This document shows positions 36,107 to 44,914 of a stretch of 64,000 bases of DNA, in pieces. The position numbers and the translations under genes were made by a program. Below the pieces are notes generated by a model, which did not search any database, was not told where the DNA came from, and worked only from the letters and a program-made list of their open reading frames with translations. Numbering within the stretch: the first letter of the stretch is position 1; every line of letters begins with the position of its first letter. Origin of the DNA: Xanthobacter agilis (GTDB taxonomy: Bacteria; Pseudomonadota; Alphaproteobacteria; Rhizobiales; Xanthobacteraceae); assembly GCF_021730435.1 (NCBI RefSeq), contig NZ_JABWGX010000014.1:1-64000 (forward strand). The letters are read 5' to 3'.

Positions 36107-36898
36107 ATGTCCACCGCCACCGCCCTGAAGCTGCCACCGCAGCATCGACCCGATATTTCTCCGGAGGAATGGCAAGCCCGGCTGGATCTGGCCGCGGCCT
36201 ATCGCCTGGGCGCCCGCTTCGGCTGGACCGATCTTCTGGGTACCCATTTCTCGCTGCGCGTGCCGGGCACCAGGGATCAGTATCTGGTGAACCCCTATGG
36301 CCTGTTATTCGAGGAGATCACCGCCTCCTTGCTGGTGAAGATCGACCTGTCGGGCAAGCTGCTGAGCGGCGCCGAGCACGGCGTCAATCCGGCCGCGGAC
36401 AGGATCCACGGCGCCATCTATGCCGCCAACCCGGACATTGCCTCCGTCATCCACCTGCATTCGGTGGACGGCACGGCGGTCTCCATCCAGAAGGACGGGC
36501 TTCTGCCCATCTCCCAGAACGCGCTGATCATCCTCGGGCGAACCCGCTACTACACATACGGCGGGCTGGACCTCGACGACGACGAGTGCTCCAAGCTGAC
36601 GGCGGCGCTGGGCGACGGGCGCATCCTCATCATGCGCAACCACGGCATCCTCACCACCGGGCGCACCATCGGGGAAAGCTTTTCCTGGATGTTCCGGCTG
36701 GAGAAGGCCGCGAAGATCCAGATCGCCGCCCTCGCCGGCGGGCGCGAGCTGACGCCGGTCGATCCGCAGGTGGTGGAACGCACGGTGGCCCGTGGCGCCC
36801 GCTCCTACACGGACGACCATTGGTCGCCCGGCGCGCGGATCGAGTGGGCGGCCTTCCGCCGCAAGATCGACCGGGAAGATCCCGGCTACGCGCAATAG
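36107..36898 (+). CDS. Class II aldolase/adducin family protein
   Basis: The 263-residue protein has the zinc site of class II aldolases: His pair in VIHLHSVDG and third His in MRNHGILTTG, with the LGTHFSLRVPG start of the fold and NPYGLLFEEITAS. Members cleave or epimerise sugar phosphates or decarboxylate small acids. The ATG at 36107 is 8 nt from AGGAG; an ATG two codons earlier is only 2 nt from it, so the second is preferred. A role in cleaving a sulfur-bearing sugar or dihydroxypropanesulfonate-type compound is conceivable in this island, as class II aldolases act in methylthioribose salvage elsewhere, but is only inference. Confidence 0.8.
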   Translation: MSTATALKLPPQHRPDISPEEWQARLDLAAAYRLGARFGWTDLLGTHFSLRVPGTRDQYLVNPYGLLFEEITASLLVKIDLSGKLLSGAEHGVNPAADRIHGAIYAANPDIASVIHLHSVDGTAVSIQKDGLLPISQNALIILGRTRYYTYGGLDLDDDECSKLTAALGDGRILIMRNHGILTTGRTIGESFSWMFRLEKAAKIQIAALAGGRELTPVDPQVVERTVARGARSYTDDHWSPGARIEWAAFRRKIDREDPGYAQ

Positions 36899-36907
36899 GC
36901 CGGAACA

Positions 36908-36924
36908 CCCCGCCGCCGGCGGGG
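36908..36924. terminator. GC hairpin between convergent genes
   Basis: CCCCGCC (36908-36914) and GGCGGGG (36918-36924) form a 7-bp GC-only stem, 10 nt after the aldolase stop and 56 nt from the convergent reductase stop. No T run follows, so termination is plausible but not certain. Confidence 0.4.
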
Positions 36925-36979
36925 CGTCCCTCTTGCGGCTACCGGCGCTCCGCCACCGGGCGGGGCGCTCTTCTTCCGG

Positions 36980-37948
36980 CTACTGGCGGCCCGCCGCGGC
37001 CGCGAGCAGCAGGGGCAGCAGGATGTCGAGCGTGGGCGTGGGCACGCCGGCCTCACGGGCGAGATCCTGCACGGCGCTGAGCTGGGCGTCGGTTTCCAGC
37101 GGCCGGCCCGCCTCCATGTCCTGCAGCATGGACGAGCGATGGCTGGTCCGCGACATGCGCTCGAACCGGGCTTCCGAATCGTCCGGCAGATGGATGCCCT
37201 GGGCCGCGGCCACCGCCAGCCCTTCCCGGTAGAGGCCGAGATAGATGGGGCGCAGCCGCGCATCGGCGGCGATCTGGTCCCCGCCCAGTCGCGTCAGCGC
37301 CCCGATGGGCGAGTTCGCGAGATTGACGAGCAGCTTGCGCCAGACTTCCGTGCGGATTTTGTCGGTCGCCTCCGCCCCGGCGGGGGCAAGGCGCGTGACC
37401 ACGGCCGCGAGCCGGGGCGACAGGCTGTCGTCCGGCTCGCCGAGGATGAGGCGGTGGTCGGTTCCGAGGTGCGTGACCTCGCCCGGCGCCGTCACCGTAT
37501 TCGAGGAATAGATGACGCCGCCGATGGCGCCCTCAGGGCCGACGCCACGCCACAGGCTGCCGTCCGGATCGAGCCGCGCAAGGCTGGCGCCGTCGTTCGC
37601 GCCTTTGCCGCGATAGCGGTACCACCAGGGCAGGCCGTTCGCCACATAGACCACGGGCGCCTTGCCGCCTGTCAGATGCGCCAGCGCGGCGGCCGCCGCG
37701 GGCAGGGCGTGGGCCTTGGCTGTGGTGATGACAAGGTCCTGCACCGGCAGCGCGAACGGATCGTCGCTCGCCGCGACGGGCGCGACGATTTCCACGCCCT
37801 GGCTGCGCAGCTTCAGCCCATCGCGGCGCACCGCTTCCACCGTCGCCGGGCGCGCGACAATGCTCACGTCGACACCGGCCGCGCCGAGCTTGGCGGCGAT
37901 ATGCCCGCCGATGGCACCGGCGCCCAACACGCAAATCCTGTCTGTCAT
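36980..37948 (-). CDS. 2-dehydropantoate 2-reductase (KPR) family protein
   Basis: The 322-residue protein opens with the NADP-binding turn VLGAGAIGGHIAAKLGAAG and has the ApbA/PanE layout: LVITTAKAHALPAAAAAL, the mid-protein VYVANGLPWWY motif, and the C-terminal helical domain with WRKLLVNLANSPIGALTRL and SSMLQDMEAGRPLETDAQLSAVQDLAREAGVPTPTLD. The last block is the pantoate-site region of KPR. Paralogues outside pantothenate synthesis reduce other 2-oxo acids, and here the island context makes that more likely. ATG 37948 is preferred over an upstream in-frame start at 38032. Confidence 0.85.
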   Translation of the reverse strand: MTDRICVLGAGAIGGHIAAKLGAAGVDVSIVARPATVEAVRRDGLKLRSQGVEIVAPVAASDDPFALPVQDLVITTAKAHALPAAAAALAHLTGGKAPVVYVANGLPWWYRYRGKGANDGASLARLDPDGSLWRGVGPEGAIGGVIYSSNTVTAPGEVTHLGTDHRLILGEPDDSLSPRLAAVVTRLAPAGAEATDKIRTEVWRKLLVNLANSPIGALTRLGGDQIAADARLRPIYLGLYREGLAVAAAQGIHLPDDSEARFERMSRTSHRSSMLQDMEAGRPLETDAQLSAVQDLAREAGVPTPTLDILLPLLLAAAAGRQ

Positions 37949-38039
37949 CTCATCATCTCGCATGGTCGCGGCAAGGTACGGCGGGCGATCAAGGCCGTCG
38001 CGCGACAGGCGGCGGCGGGTCAGCTCCGTCATGCCGAGT

Positions 38040-38078
38040 CATATTTGCATAAAGTCGATTGATAAAGTACATATTACC
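38040..38078. promoter_or_regulatory. AT-rich divergent promoter patch with TTGATA
   Basis: The patch contains TTGATA at 38059-38064 on the plus strand and lies between the divergent reductase (37948, minus) and binding-protein gene (38200, plus). No clear -10 box at 16-18 bp was found for either direction. It belongs to the set of similar patches across the island. Confidence 0.45.
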
Positions 38079-38199
38079 TCAATGCAGCACCGCGCGGGCC
38101 GTGGGCTGGACCGCAATGCCCTCCGATCGCACCCTTTTCCGAGGCGGGCGCCGGTGCCGTCCGCATGCGGGTGCTGCCATCCCCCACGAGGTGACGAAC

Positions 38200-39213
38200 G
38201 TGTCTTCTGCCCGCCATTCCCTGTTTCGCCGCCTGCGCTCCATGTCTCTTTCCGGTCTGTACCGGCACCTGGCTGCCGGCCTCGCCCTGACCCTGACCCT
38301 GGCGCTGGCGACCGCTGCCGCGGCGGCTGACGCGCCGACCAAGGTGCGCATCGGCTACCAGCGCTCGTCCACTCTCATCACCGTGCTGAAGACCAATGGC
38401 ACGCTGGAGAAGGCGCTTGAGCCGCTGGGCGTCGAGGTGACGTGGCACGAATTCACCAGCGGCCTGCCGTTGCTAGAGGCGGTGAATGTCGGCGCCATCG
38501 ATTTTTCCGCGGACGTGGCCGATACCGTGCCCGTCTTCGCCCAGGCCGCGGGCGCAAAGCTCGTCTATGTGGCGGAGGAGGCGCCCTCGCCCTCGGCCCA
38601 GGCGATCCTCGTCCCGGCCAACTCGCCCATCACCACGGTGGAGCAGCTGAAGGGCAAGAAGGTCGGTGTTACCAAGGGCGCGGGCAGCCATTATCTGCTG
38701 CTCGTAGCGCTGGCCAAGGCGGGACTCTCCATCCGCGACATCACCCCCGCCTATCTCACCCCCGCCGACGCCCGCGCCGCCTTCGTCAGCGGCAATCTGG
38801 ACGCCTGGGTGGCCTGGGACCCGTTCCTCGCCAGCACGCAGGCCCAGTCCGGCGCGCGTGTGCTTGCCGACGGCACCGGACTTGCCAACTACAAGCGCTA
38901 TTACCTGACCACGGAGGATTTCTCGAAGCGCGGTGGCAAGGTGCTGGACGTGCTGTTCGAGCGCCTCAAGGCCACAGGTGAATGGGTGAAGGCCAATCCC
39001 AGCCCCGCCGCCGAAATCCTCGCGGGCCTCTGGGGCATCGACGCGCCGACCGTGGAAAAGGCCAATGCGCGCCGGTCCTACAAGGTGGGTCCTGTGACGC
39101 GGGCCGGGCTTGCGGAGCAGCAGAAGATTGCCGATGTCTTCTTCGCCGAGGGTGTTCTGCCGAAGAAGGTCGACGCCTCCGACGCCGCCATCTGGGCGCC
39201 GGCCACTCCCTGA
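38200..39213 (+). CDS. Aliphatic sulfonate-type substrate-binding protein (SsuA-like)
   Basis: The product of about 337 residues has a signal sequence (LYRHLAAGLALTLTLALATAAAAADA) and the SsuA fold: KVRIGYQRSSTLITVLKTNGTLEKALEPLG, LPLLEAVNVGAIDFSADVADTVPVFAQAAG and a FVSGNLDAWVAWDPFLAS block. The GTG at 38200 has GAGGTG at 6 nt and is preferred; ATG 38242 is the alternative and gives the shorter signal. No permease or ATPase gene follows it directly; it is followed by an LLM monooxygenase gene. It may feed the importer encoded at 41-43 kb or another in the island. Confidence 0.85.
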   Translation: MSSARHSLFRRLRSMSLSGLYRHLAAGLALTLTLALATAAAAADAPTKVRIGYQRSSTLITVLKTNGTLEKALEPLGVEVTWHEFTSGLPLLEAVNVGAIDFSADVADTVPVFAQAAGAKLVYVAEEAPSPSAQAILVPANSPITTVEQLKGKKVGVTKGAGSHYLLLVALAKAGLSIRDITPAYLTPADARAAFVSGNLDAWVAWDPFLASTQAQSGARVLADGTGLANYKRYYLTTEDFSKRGGKVLDVLFERLKATGEWVKANPSPAAEILAGLWGIDAPTVEKANARRSYKVGPVTRAGLAEQQKIADVFFAEGVLPKKVDASDAAIWAPATP

Positions 39214-39256
39214 TCGGGCGCGCGCCGCTTCTGCCCCGTCCCTATCGAGAGACCTG

Positions 39257-40588
39257 ATGCCCGCACAGCGCCGCCTGCACCTCGGGGCCTTCATGCGCCC
39301 CGTCAGCATCCATACGGGTGCCTGGCGCTATCCGGGCGCGTTCCCCGATGCCAATTTCAACATCGCCCACCTGCGCCGGTTCATCCGCAAGCTGGAGGAG
39401 GGCAAGTTCGACGCCTTCTTCATGGCGGATCACCTCGCCGTGCTCAACATGCCCATCGAGGCACTGAAGCGCAGCCATACGGTCACATCCTTCGAGCCCT
39501 TTACCCTGCTGTCTGCCTTCGCCGGGGCGACGGAGCGTATCGGCCTCGTGGGCACCGCCTCCACCACATTCGATGCGCCGTTCCACATCGCCCGCCGCTT
39601 CGCGTCGCTGGACCATATCTCCGGTGGCCGGGCAGGGTGGAATATCGTCACCACCTCCAATCCCGATGCCGCGCTCAATTTCGGGCACGATGAGCAGACG
39701 GAGCACGCGGCCCGCTATCGCCGGGCCCGCGAGTTCTACGAGGTCGTGACGGGCCTGTGGGACAGCTTCGCCGACGATGCCTTCGTGCGGGACACGGCCT
39801 CAGGGTTCTATTTCGATCCGGAGCGGATGCATGTGCTCGACCACAAGGGAGAGCATTTCTCGGTACGCGGACCGCTCAACATCGCCCGCCCGGTGCAGGG
39901 CTGGCCGGTGATCGTCCAGGCGGGCGCATCCGATGACGGGCGGCAACTGGCGGCGGAAACGGCGGAGGTGGTGTTCACCGCGGTCAATTCCATCGAGGCT
40001 GGCCGGGCCTTCTATACGGACGTGAAGGCGCGTGTGGAGAAGGCCGGCCGCAGCCGCGACCATCTCAAGATCCTTCCTGGCGCGCTGGTCGTGGTGGGCG
40101 ACAGCCTCGATGAGGCGCGCGAGACGCGTGCTCGCCTCGACGGCCTGGTGCACGAGGCAAGCGCCATCGCCGCCCTCTCCATCGCGCTCGGCGTGGACGC
40201 TTCAAGCTTCGACCCGGATGGGCCGCTGCCCGAAGTCCCGCACACCAATGCCAGCAAGAGCGGGCGCGAGCGGGCCATTGCCTTGGCGCGGGCGGAAAAT
40301 CTCACCGTGCGCCAGCTGGCGCAGCGCCTCGGCGGCTATGGTGGGCTCTCCTTCGTGGGAACGCCGCAGACCATCGCGGATGCCATGGAGGAATGGCTCG
40401 TCACCGAGGGCTCGGACGGGTTCAACGTCATGTTCCCGTTCGTGCCCGAAGGTCTCGATGCCTTCGTGGACAAAGTGGTGCCGGAGTTGCAGCGGCGCGG
40501 CATCTTCCGGCGGGATTACGAGGGCACCACGCTGCGCGAGCACCTCGGTTTGCCGCGCCCGCCCAATCGCTTTTTCCCGGACGCCTGA
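39257..40588 (+). CDS. LLM-class FMN monooxygenase of the NtaA/SnaA/DszA group
   Basis: The 443-residue protein matches the NtaA/SnaA/SoxA/DszA family: RLHLGAFMRPVSIHTGAWRYPGAFPDANFN at the start, FMADHLAVLN, HISGGRAGWNIVTTSNPDAALNFG, the RAREFYEVVTGLWDSFADDAF block and a C-terminal FVGTPQTIADAMEEWLVTEGSDGFNVMFPFVPEGLDAFVDKVVPELQRRG. Members hydroxylate aminocarboxylates, dibenzothiophene sulfone or dimethylsulfone with FMNH2 and oxygen. It lies 43 nt behind the SsuA-like gene and would act on the same imported compound. Confidence 0.9.
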   Translation: MPAQRRLHLGAFMRPVSIHTGAWRYPGAFPDANFNIAHLRRFIRKLEEGKFDAFFMADHLAVLNMPIEALKRSHTVTSFEPFTLLSAFAGATERIGLVGTASTTFDAPFHIARRFASLDHISGGRAGWNIVTTSNPDAALNFGHDEQTEHAARYRRAREFYEVVTGLWDSFADDAFVRDTASGFYFDPERMHVLDHKGEHFSVRGPLNIARPVQGWPVIVQAGASDDGRQLAAETAEVVFTAVNSIEAGRAFYTDVKARVEKAGRSRDHLKILPGALVVVGDSLDEARETRARLDGLVHEASAIAALSIALGVDASSFDPDGPLPEVPHTNASKSGRERAIALARAENLTVRQLAQRLGGYGGLSFVGTPQTIADAMEEWLVTEGSDGFNVMFPFVPEGLDAFVDKVVPELQRRGIFRRDYEGTTLREHLGLPRPPNRFFPDA

Positions 40589-40598
40589 GCGATGTCCC

Positions 40599-41057
40599 TC
40601 AGGAATTGCGTCCGGCTGCAATGAGGGCCTTGCGAAGCTTTTCATGCTCCTCGCAGCCCGATGGGAAGCACAGGAGCCGCAGAAGCTCGAGGTTCTTTTC
40701 GGCGCCCTTGAAGTCGCCGATGGCGATGAACAGCTCCCCCTGATACTCGATCGCCGGGCGGTGCACCGGGTCGTAGAATAGGGCCTCCTTGTACCAGCGC
40801 GCCGCCGCGTCGTAGCGCTTCAGATTGCGGTTGGCGAAGCCGAGCAGGTTGTAGAGGTCGGCGTGCCGCACCGTGGCTGTGAGAGGTTCGAGCAGGGCCA
40901 GCGCCCGTTCGTAGTCCCCGGCATAGAGCGCGGCGCGGCTCTCCGAGAGGTCCGGCAGGTCGGTGGACGGCGCAGTGTCCATGGCCCGCGCCGGGCTCGC
41001 AGCGGCAAGGATCGTCAGCGCTAGCAGGGCTGCGGCGAAACGTATTCCGGTCTTCAT
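40599..41057 (-). CDS. Exported TPR-type small protein
   Basis: The 152-residue protein has a signal peptide (MKTGIRFAAALLALTILAAASPARA) and tetratricopeptide-like repeats: RAALYAGDYERALALLEPLTAT, DLYNLLGFANRNLKRYDAAARWYKEAL and PAIEYQGELFIAIGDFKGAEKNLELL. Two Cys near the end (LLCFPSGCEEHEKL) could form a disulfide. It starts 4 nt inside the ATPase gene and is the last gene of a four-gene importer operon. A periplasmic scaffold role is inferred; it has no place in known SsuABC systems. Confidence 0.8.
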   Translation of the reverse strand: MKTGIRFAAALLALTILAAASPARAMDTAPSTDLPDLSESRAALYAGDYERALALLEPLTATVRHADLYNLLGFANRNLKRYDAAARWYKEALFYDPVHRPAIEYQGELFIAIGDFKGAEKNLELLRLLCFPSGCEEHEKLRKALIAAGRNS

Positions 41058-41839
41058 GCGGCGCGGGTGGCGGTCTTGCCGCCATCCTCTCCCATGGCTG
41101 TGAGGATACGTCGCTTGAGGGCCACGAAGGCCGGGTCCGCGCGATCGCGCGGGAAGGGAAGGTCGATATCCAGCGTCTCGACGATGCGTCCGGGCTTGGC
41201 GGCCATCACCACGACCTTGTTGCTGAGGAAGACGGCCTCCTCCACATCGTGGGTGACGAGGATCATGGTGACGCCCTCGACCTCCCAGATGCGTTGGATC
41301 TCGTCCTGAAGGTGGATGCGGGTGAGGGCGTCGAGGGCCCCCAGCGGCTCATCCAGCAGCAGGATTTCTGGGCGGCTGGCGAGGCCCCGTGCAATGGCGG
41401 CGCGCTGCGCCATGCCGCCCGAAAGCTCGTGCGGATAGGCCTTCTCGAAGCCGGACAGCCCCACCAGCGCGATATGCTCGCGCACGGCAAGGTCCTTCTC
41501 CGCCCGCGTCCAGCCGGAGTTTTCCAGGCTCAGGCCGATGTTCTGCTCCAGCGTCAGCCACGGCAGCAGGCGATGATCCTGGAAGACGATGCCACGGCTG
41601 AGCGCGGTACCGACGATGCGTTTGTCGTTCAGCTCGATCTCGCCCTTGTAGTCATAATCGAGGCCGATGATGAGCCGCAGCAGGGTGGACTTGCCGCAGC
41701 CCGAAGGGCCGACAATGGTGACGAAGGCGCCGGGCTCCACGTCCAGGTTCACGCGCGACAGCACGTTCACCAGCGGGCGGCCGGGGAGCGAATAGGTCTT
41801 GGAAACGTTGCGGATGGTAAGGTGTCCGGGCGTGGCCAT
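41054..41839 (-). CDS. Sulfonate/taurine-type ABC transporter ATPase
   Basis: The 261-residue ATPase carries Walker A GPSGCGKST (44-52), Q-loop IVFQDHRLLPWLT, signature LSGGMAQR (139-146), Walker B ILLLDEP (159-165) and H-loop LVTHDVEEA. It groups with SsuB/TauB-type ATPases. The ATG at 41839 (MATPGHLTIRNVSKTY) was chosen; an upstream in-frame start at 41884 runs into the permease gene. It lies 20 nt behind the permease stop. Confidence 0.92.
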   Translation of the reverse strand: MATPGHLTIRNVSKTYSLPGRPLVNVLSRVNLDVEPGAFVTIVGPSGCGKSTLLRLIIGLDYDYKGEIELNDKRIVGTALSRGIVFQDHRLLPWLTLEQNIGLSLENSGWTRAEKDLAVREHIALVGLSGFEKAYPHELSGGMAQRAAIARGLASRPEILLLDEPLGALDALTRIHLQDEIQRIWEVEGVTMILVTHDVEEAVFLSNKVVVMAAKPGRIVETLDIDLPFPRDRADPAFVALKRRILTAMGEDGGKTATRAA

Positions 41840-41859
41840 GGTTTTTCCCTTCGTCCGGC

Positions 41860-42711
41860 TCAGCCGTCGTAGCCCTGCTTCCACTTCAGCACGCGCTTCT
41901 GCGCGAGGAACATCGAGCGGTCGATGGCGAAGCCCACAAGGCCGATGATGACCATGCAGACAAGCAACTGGTCTGTGAGCAGCAGGCCTTGGGCGCGGAA
42001 GATGAGGAAGCCGAGGCCCTCAAGGCCGGAGAGCCCCTCCGCCACCACCACGAGGGCCCAGGCGAGGCCCGCCGCATAGCGCAGCGAGACCATGATGGAC
42101 GGCATGGCGGCGGGCAGGATCACCTTGCGGATGAGCTGCCAACGGGTGAGCGTGAGCACCTTGGCGAGTTCGATATAGTTTTTCTCCACGTTGCGGATAC
42201 CCTGCAACGTATTGAGGAACACTGGGAAGAAGACGGACTTGGCGATGACTAGGATCTTCGCCGGCGCGCCGATGCCGAGCCAGAGCACGATGAGCGGCAG
42301 CCAGGCGATGCCCGGGATATGGCGGATCGTATCGAAGGTGGGGCCGAAGAATTCCTCGACCTTGCGCGACAGCCCGGCGGCGATGCCGAGCAGGAGCGCG
42401 GCGGCCGATCCATAGATGAAGGCCTGCCCGACGATGTTGATGGAGGCGAGGAAGTCGAAAGCCAGCTTCTGCTTGGTCAGCATCTTCCAGAATGCCGTCA
42501 CCACCGTGAGGGGGGCGGGCAGAAAGACCGGATCGATCCATTTGTAGGTCGCCGCCGTCTGCCACAGGACCAGGATGATGAAAGGCAGAATGAAGCCGGT
42601 GAGGTTGGGCAGCTGAAGCCCGCGCCGACCGGGGGCTTCGGCGTGCGCCGGCAAGTCCACGGTGGCCGCTTCGACCGCCGCGGCCTCGATGGTGTCGGAT
42701 GTGTGGGACAT
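41860..42711 (-). CDS. Sulfonate/taurine-type ABC transporter permease
   Basis: The 283-residue permease has about six spans, with the loop NYIELAKVLTLTRWQLIRKVILPAAMPSIMVSLRYAAGLAWALVVVAEGLSGLEGLGFLIFRAQ, which holds the ATPase-contact EAA-like motif and the conserved GLG(F/Y). The N-terminal 30 residues are acidic and specific. It follows the binding-protein gene by 86 nt. Confidence 0.9.
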   Translation of the reverse strand: MSHTSDTIEAAAVEAATVDLPAHAEAPGRRGLQLPNLTGFILPFIILVLWQTAATYKWIDPVFLPAPLTVVTAFWKMLTKQKLAFDFLASINIVGQAFIYGSAAALLLGIAAGLSRKVEEFFGPTFDTIRHIPGIAWLPLIVLWLGIGAPAKILVIAKSVFFPVFLNTLQGIRNVEKNYIELAKVLTLTRWQLIRKVILPAAMPSIMVSLRYAAGLAWALVVVAEGLSGLEGLGFLIFRAQGLLLTDQLLVCMVIIGLVGFAIDRSMFLAQKRVLKWKQGYDG

Positions 42712-42797
42712 GCTGAGGCATCCGGCTGGAAACGAGAGGAATTAAGGACGTCGCCGCCGGGATTGGGTCCCGGCGGTTGAGTTCAGGCCGGATCCGA

Positions 42798-43901
42798 TCA
42801 GTTGTAGATCGAGTATTCGCCGCCGGCGAAGAAGCGCCCGTCGATGAAGGCGTCGATCTGTGCCTCGGTGAGGCTGCGTTCGGCGAGAATGTCGTCGCCA
42901 TTGGCCACGTACCAAGCCTGGAACGTCTTGATGGCGTTGCGGGCGCGGTCGGCATTGGGCTCGCCGGCCATGAACTCCCATTCGCCCGCATGGCTGATCT
43001 GGAACTTCGCCACTTCAACGGGCACGCGGGTCTTATCGGCGACGATCTCGGCCGCCTCGTCCACATGGTCGTAGGTCCATTCGCGGGTGCGCTCGCGCGC
43101 GGCGAGGAAGGCTTTGACCACCTGCGGATACTTGTTCACGAAATCGCGCCGGGCGAAGTAGGTGACGCGGCCGGCATTGTTCACATACACGCCGTCGTCG
43201 GGCGAGCGGCCGATCACCTTCAGCTTGCCGGAGAGCCACGCTCCAGCGAAGGCCCCGGCGGCCAGGTGCGCCGTGGTCGCGTCCGTCGCGCCGGTGAGGA
43301 CGGATGTGATGGCGACAGCCGAATTGTCGATGGACGTGTAGCGGATCCGGCCCTGCTTTTCTCTGGAATCGAACGGCAGGCCGGCCTTGGTTGTCATCTC
43401 GAACGGCGAGGACCAGTAGCAGGAGATGCGGCTCGATCCGAACTTCTTGCCGTCGAGATCGGCCACCGAGTTGATCTTGTCATTGTCGGCACGGGCCAGA
43501 ATGGGCGCGCGATAGCGGTTGGAGGGCTCGGACGCCCAGATGACCACGCCGTCGAGGCCATTCGCGCGGTGCACGGTGGCCGGATAGATCATGCGCTGGG
43601 CGATGGCGATGGCGCCGTTGTTCACCGCCGCGGATTCGGCGCCCACGAGGTCGGCGCCGCCGGAGGCGATGAGGTTCACCTTTTTGACGCCGATCCGGTC
43701 GAACTCGTCTTTGAAGATGCCCTTCTCCTGCGCGATCACCGTCCAGGGCGTCAGCTGCAGGTTGATGGCGGTCAGCGGCTCGTCGGCGCGGGCGGCCGGG
43801 CTGCCGCCGGAGAGCGACGTCGCCAGAAGGGCGGAAGCGGCAAGCGCGGAGAAGACGAGGGCGCGGCCGGTCCGGGATGTCGGCAGGGATAGGCGGGGCA
43901 T
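42798..43901 (-). CDS. Sulfonate-type substrate-binding protein
   Basis: The 367-residue protein has a signal sequence (GRALVFSALAASALLATSLSGGSPAARA, about 12-39) and a NMT1/SsuA fold: INLQLTPWTVIAQEKGIFKDEFDRIGVKKVNLIAS, KINSVADLDGKKFGSSRISCYWSSPFEM, ITSVLTGATDATTAHLAAGAFAGAWLSGKLKVIGRSPDDG. Its ligand is unknown. ATG 43901 starts the signal peptide; the longer upstream frame crosses the AT-rich promoter patch. It is the first gene of the operon that ends with the TPR gene. Confidence 0.88.
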   Translation of the reverse strand: MPRLSLPTSRTGRALVFSALAASALLATSLSGGSPAARADEPLTAINLQLTPWTVIAQEKGIFKDEFDRIGVKKVNLIASGGADLVGAESAAVNNGAIAIAQRMIYPATVHRANGLDGVVIWASEPSNRYRAPILARADNDKINSVADLDGKKFGSSRISCYWSSPFEMTTKAGLPFDSREKQGRIRYTSIDNSAVAITSVLTGATDATTAHLAAGAFAGAWLSGKLKVIGRSPDDGVYVNNAGRVTYFARRDFVNKYPQVVKAFLAARERTREWTYDHVDEAAEIVADKTRVPVEVAKFQISHAGEWEFMAGEPNADRARNAIKTFQAWYVANGDDILAERSLTEAQIDAFIDGRFFAGGEYSIYN

Positions 43902-43961
43902 GGATCTCTCCCGAAGGATGGTAAGCGGGGCGGGGCACCGATCAGGCGCCCGCTTGCAATT

Positions 43962-43996
43962 TTGATATAATCGAGCGATTTTATAGAAAATATCAA
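43962..43996. promoter_or_regulatory. Divergent AT-rich promoter patch with two facing hexamers
   Basis: TTGATATAAT begins at 43962 and TATCAA lies at 43991-43996, so two copies of the T(C/T)GATA hexamer face each other across 23 bp. The patch is between the divergent binding-protein genes at 43901 (minus) and 44075 (plus). Paired facing sites fit a dimeric regulator or one site per promoter. Confidence 0.5.
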
Positions 43997-44074
43997 GCGG
44001 TGTTTTGCCCGGTGCTGGCGCCGCAAGCACCCCGCTCGCCCTCGATCCAATCATTTCAAGGGATTGCCAAGCCA

Positions 44075-44914
44075 ATGGCCCGGATCCACCGGCCTCCTCT
44101 GTTCATCGCGGCGATTGTCGTGGCGGCGTTAGCCGGCGCGCTTGCCTCCGCCTTGCTCCTCGTCGCGCCGCGGGGCGCAGATGCCCACGCCAACAACCGG
44201 GTGGGTGGGACGCTCCGCATCGGCGTCGGCTGGCTGTCGCCTCCGGAGACTCCGGACATGCGGCTCTATGCCGAGGAGGGATTCGATCTGGACCTTGCGG
44301 CCGGGATCGCGCGGGGAATGGGCGCCCGTCTGGAACTCGTCCTCGTGGCGCCGGATGACGCCTTGCTGGCTCTTGCCTCAGGTGATGTCGATCTCGTGGT
44401 GGCCCGCGCCGGAGCCGGAGACGGGTTGAGACGGCGTGCCCGGATTGTCGAGACGGGCTTTGAATCCGGGCTGAGCATCGCCATGCGGTCGGACCGTCCG
44501 CTTGCGTCCTGGGCGGATCTGAAGGGCCGGGTTGTCTGCGCCTCAGAGGCCAACCACCACGGTCGCGACCTCGCCCAACGCCTCGGCGCAACAGTGAAAG
44601 TCGAGCGGGCGCCGGCTGTTGCGCTGATGCATGTGCGGACCGGCGAGTGCGATGCCGCCATCCACGACCAGGTACTGCTCGATCCCTTGTTCACCAAGCT
44701 CTCGTGGCAGAAATTCTCCGCGACCCTGCCGGCTGTGGAGCCTACGTCCCTGGTGGTCGCCGTCTCGCCCGGAAATGCTGATCTGGCTCAAGCGGTTGCG
44801 GGCGCGCTCAGGGATGGGACGAGCCCGGAGCGGTGGCGGCAACGACGGGAGAAATGGGCGTCTACCGTCTCGTTCGAAGTCTATCGCGACCAGGTGGCGG
44901 CGGACTGCCATTGA
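44075..44914 (+). CDS. Periplasmic solute-binding protein of family 3 type
   Basis: The 279-residue protein has a membrane/signal segment (FIAAIVVAALAGALASALLLVAPRGADAHA, about 10-39) and a SBP_bac_3-like fold: TLRIGVGWLSPPETPDMRLYAEEGFDLDLAAGIARGMGARLELVLVAPDDALLALASGDVDLVVARAG. It then has SWADLKGRVVCASEANHHGRDLAQRLGA and MHVRTGECDAAIHDQVLLDPLF. No ABC partners follow; instead a di-haem peroxidase-like gene overlaps it by 4 nt. Pairing of a family 3 binding protein with a cytochrome is seen in methanol dehydrogenase loci (MxaJ with cytochromes), but no dehydrogenase is here. Confidence 0.75.
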   Translation: MARIHRPPLFIAAIVVAALAGALASALLLVAPRGADAHANNRVGGTLRIGVGWLSPPETPDMRLYAEEGFDLDLAAGIARGMGARLELVLVAPDDALLALASGDVDLVVARAGAGDGLRRRARIVETGFESGLSIAMRSDRPLASWADLKGRVVCASEANHHGRDLAQRLGATVKVERAPAVALMHVRTGECDAAIHDQVLLDPLFTKLSWQKFSATLPAVEPTSLVVAVSPGNADLAQAVAGALRDGTSPERWRQRREKWASTVSFEVYRDQVAADCH

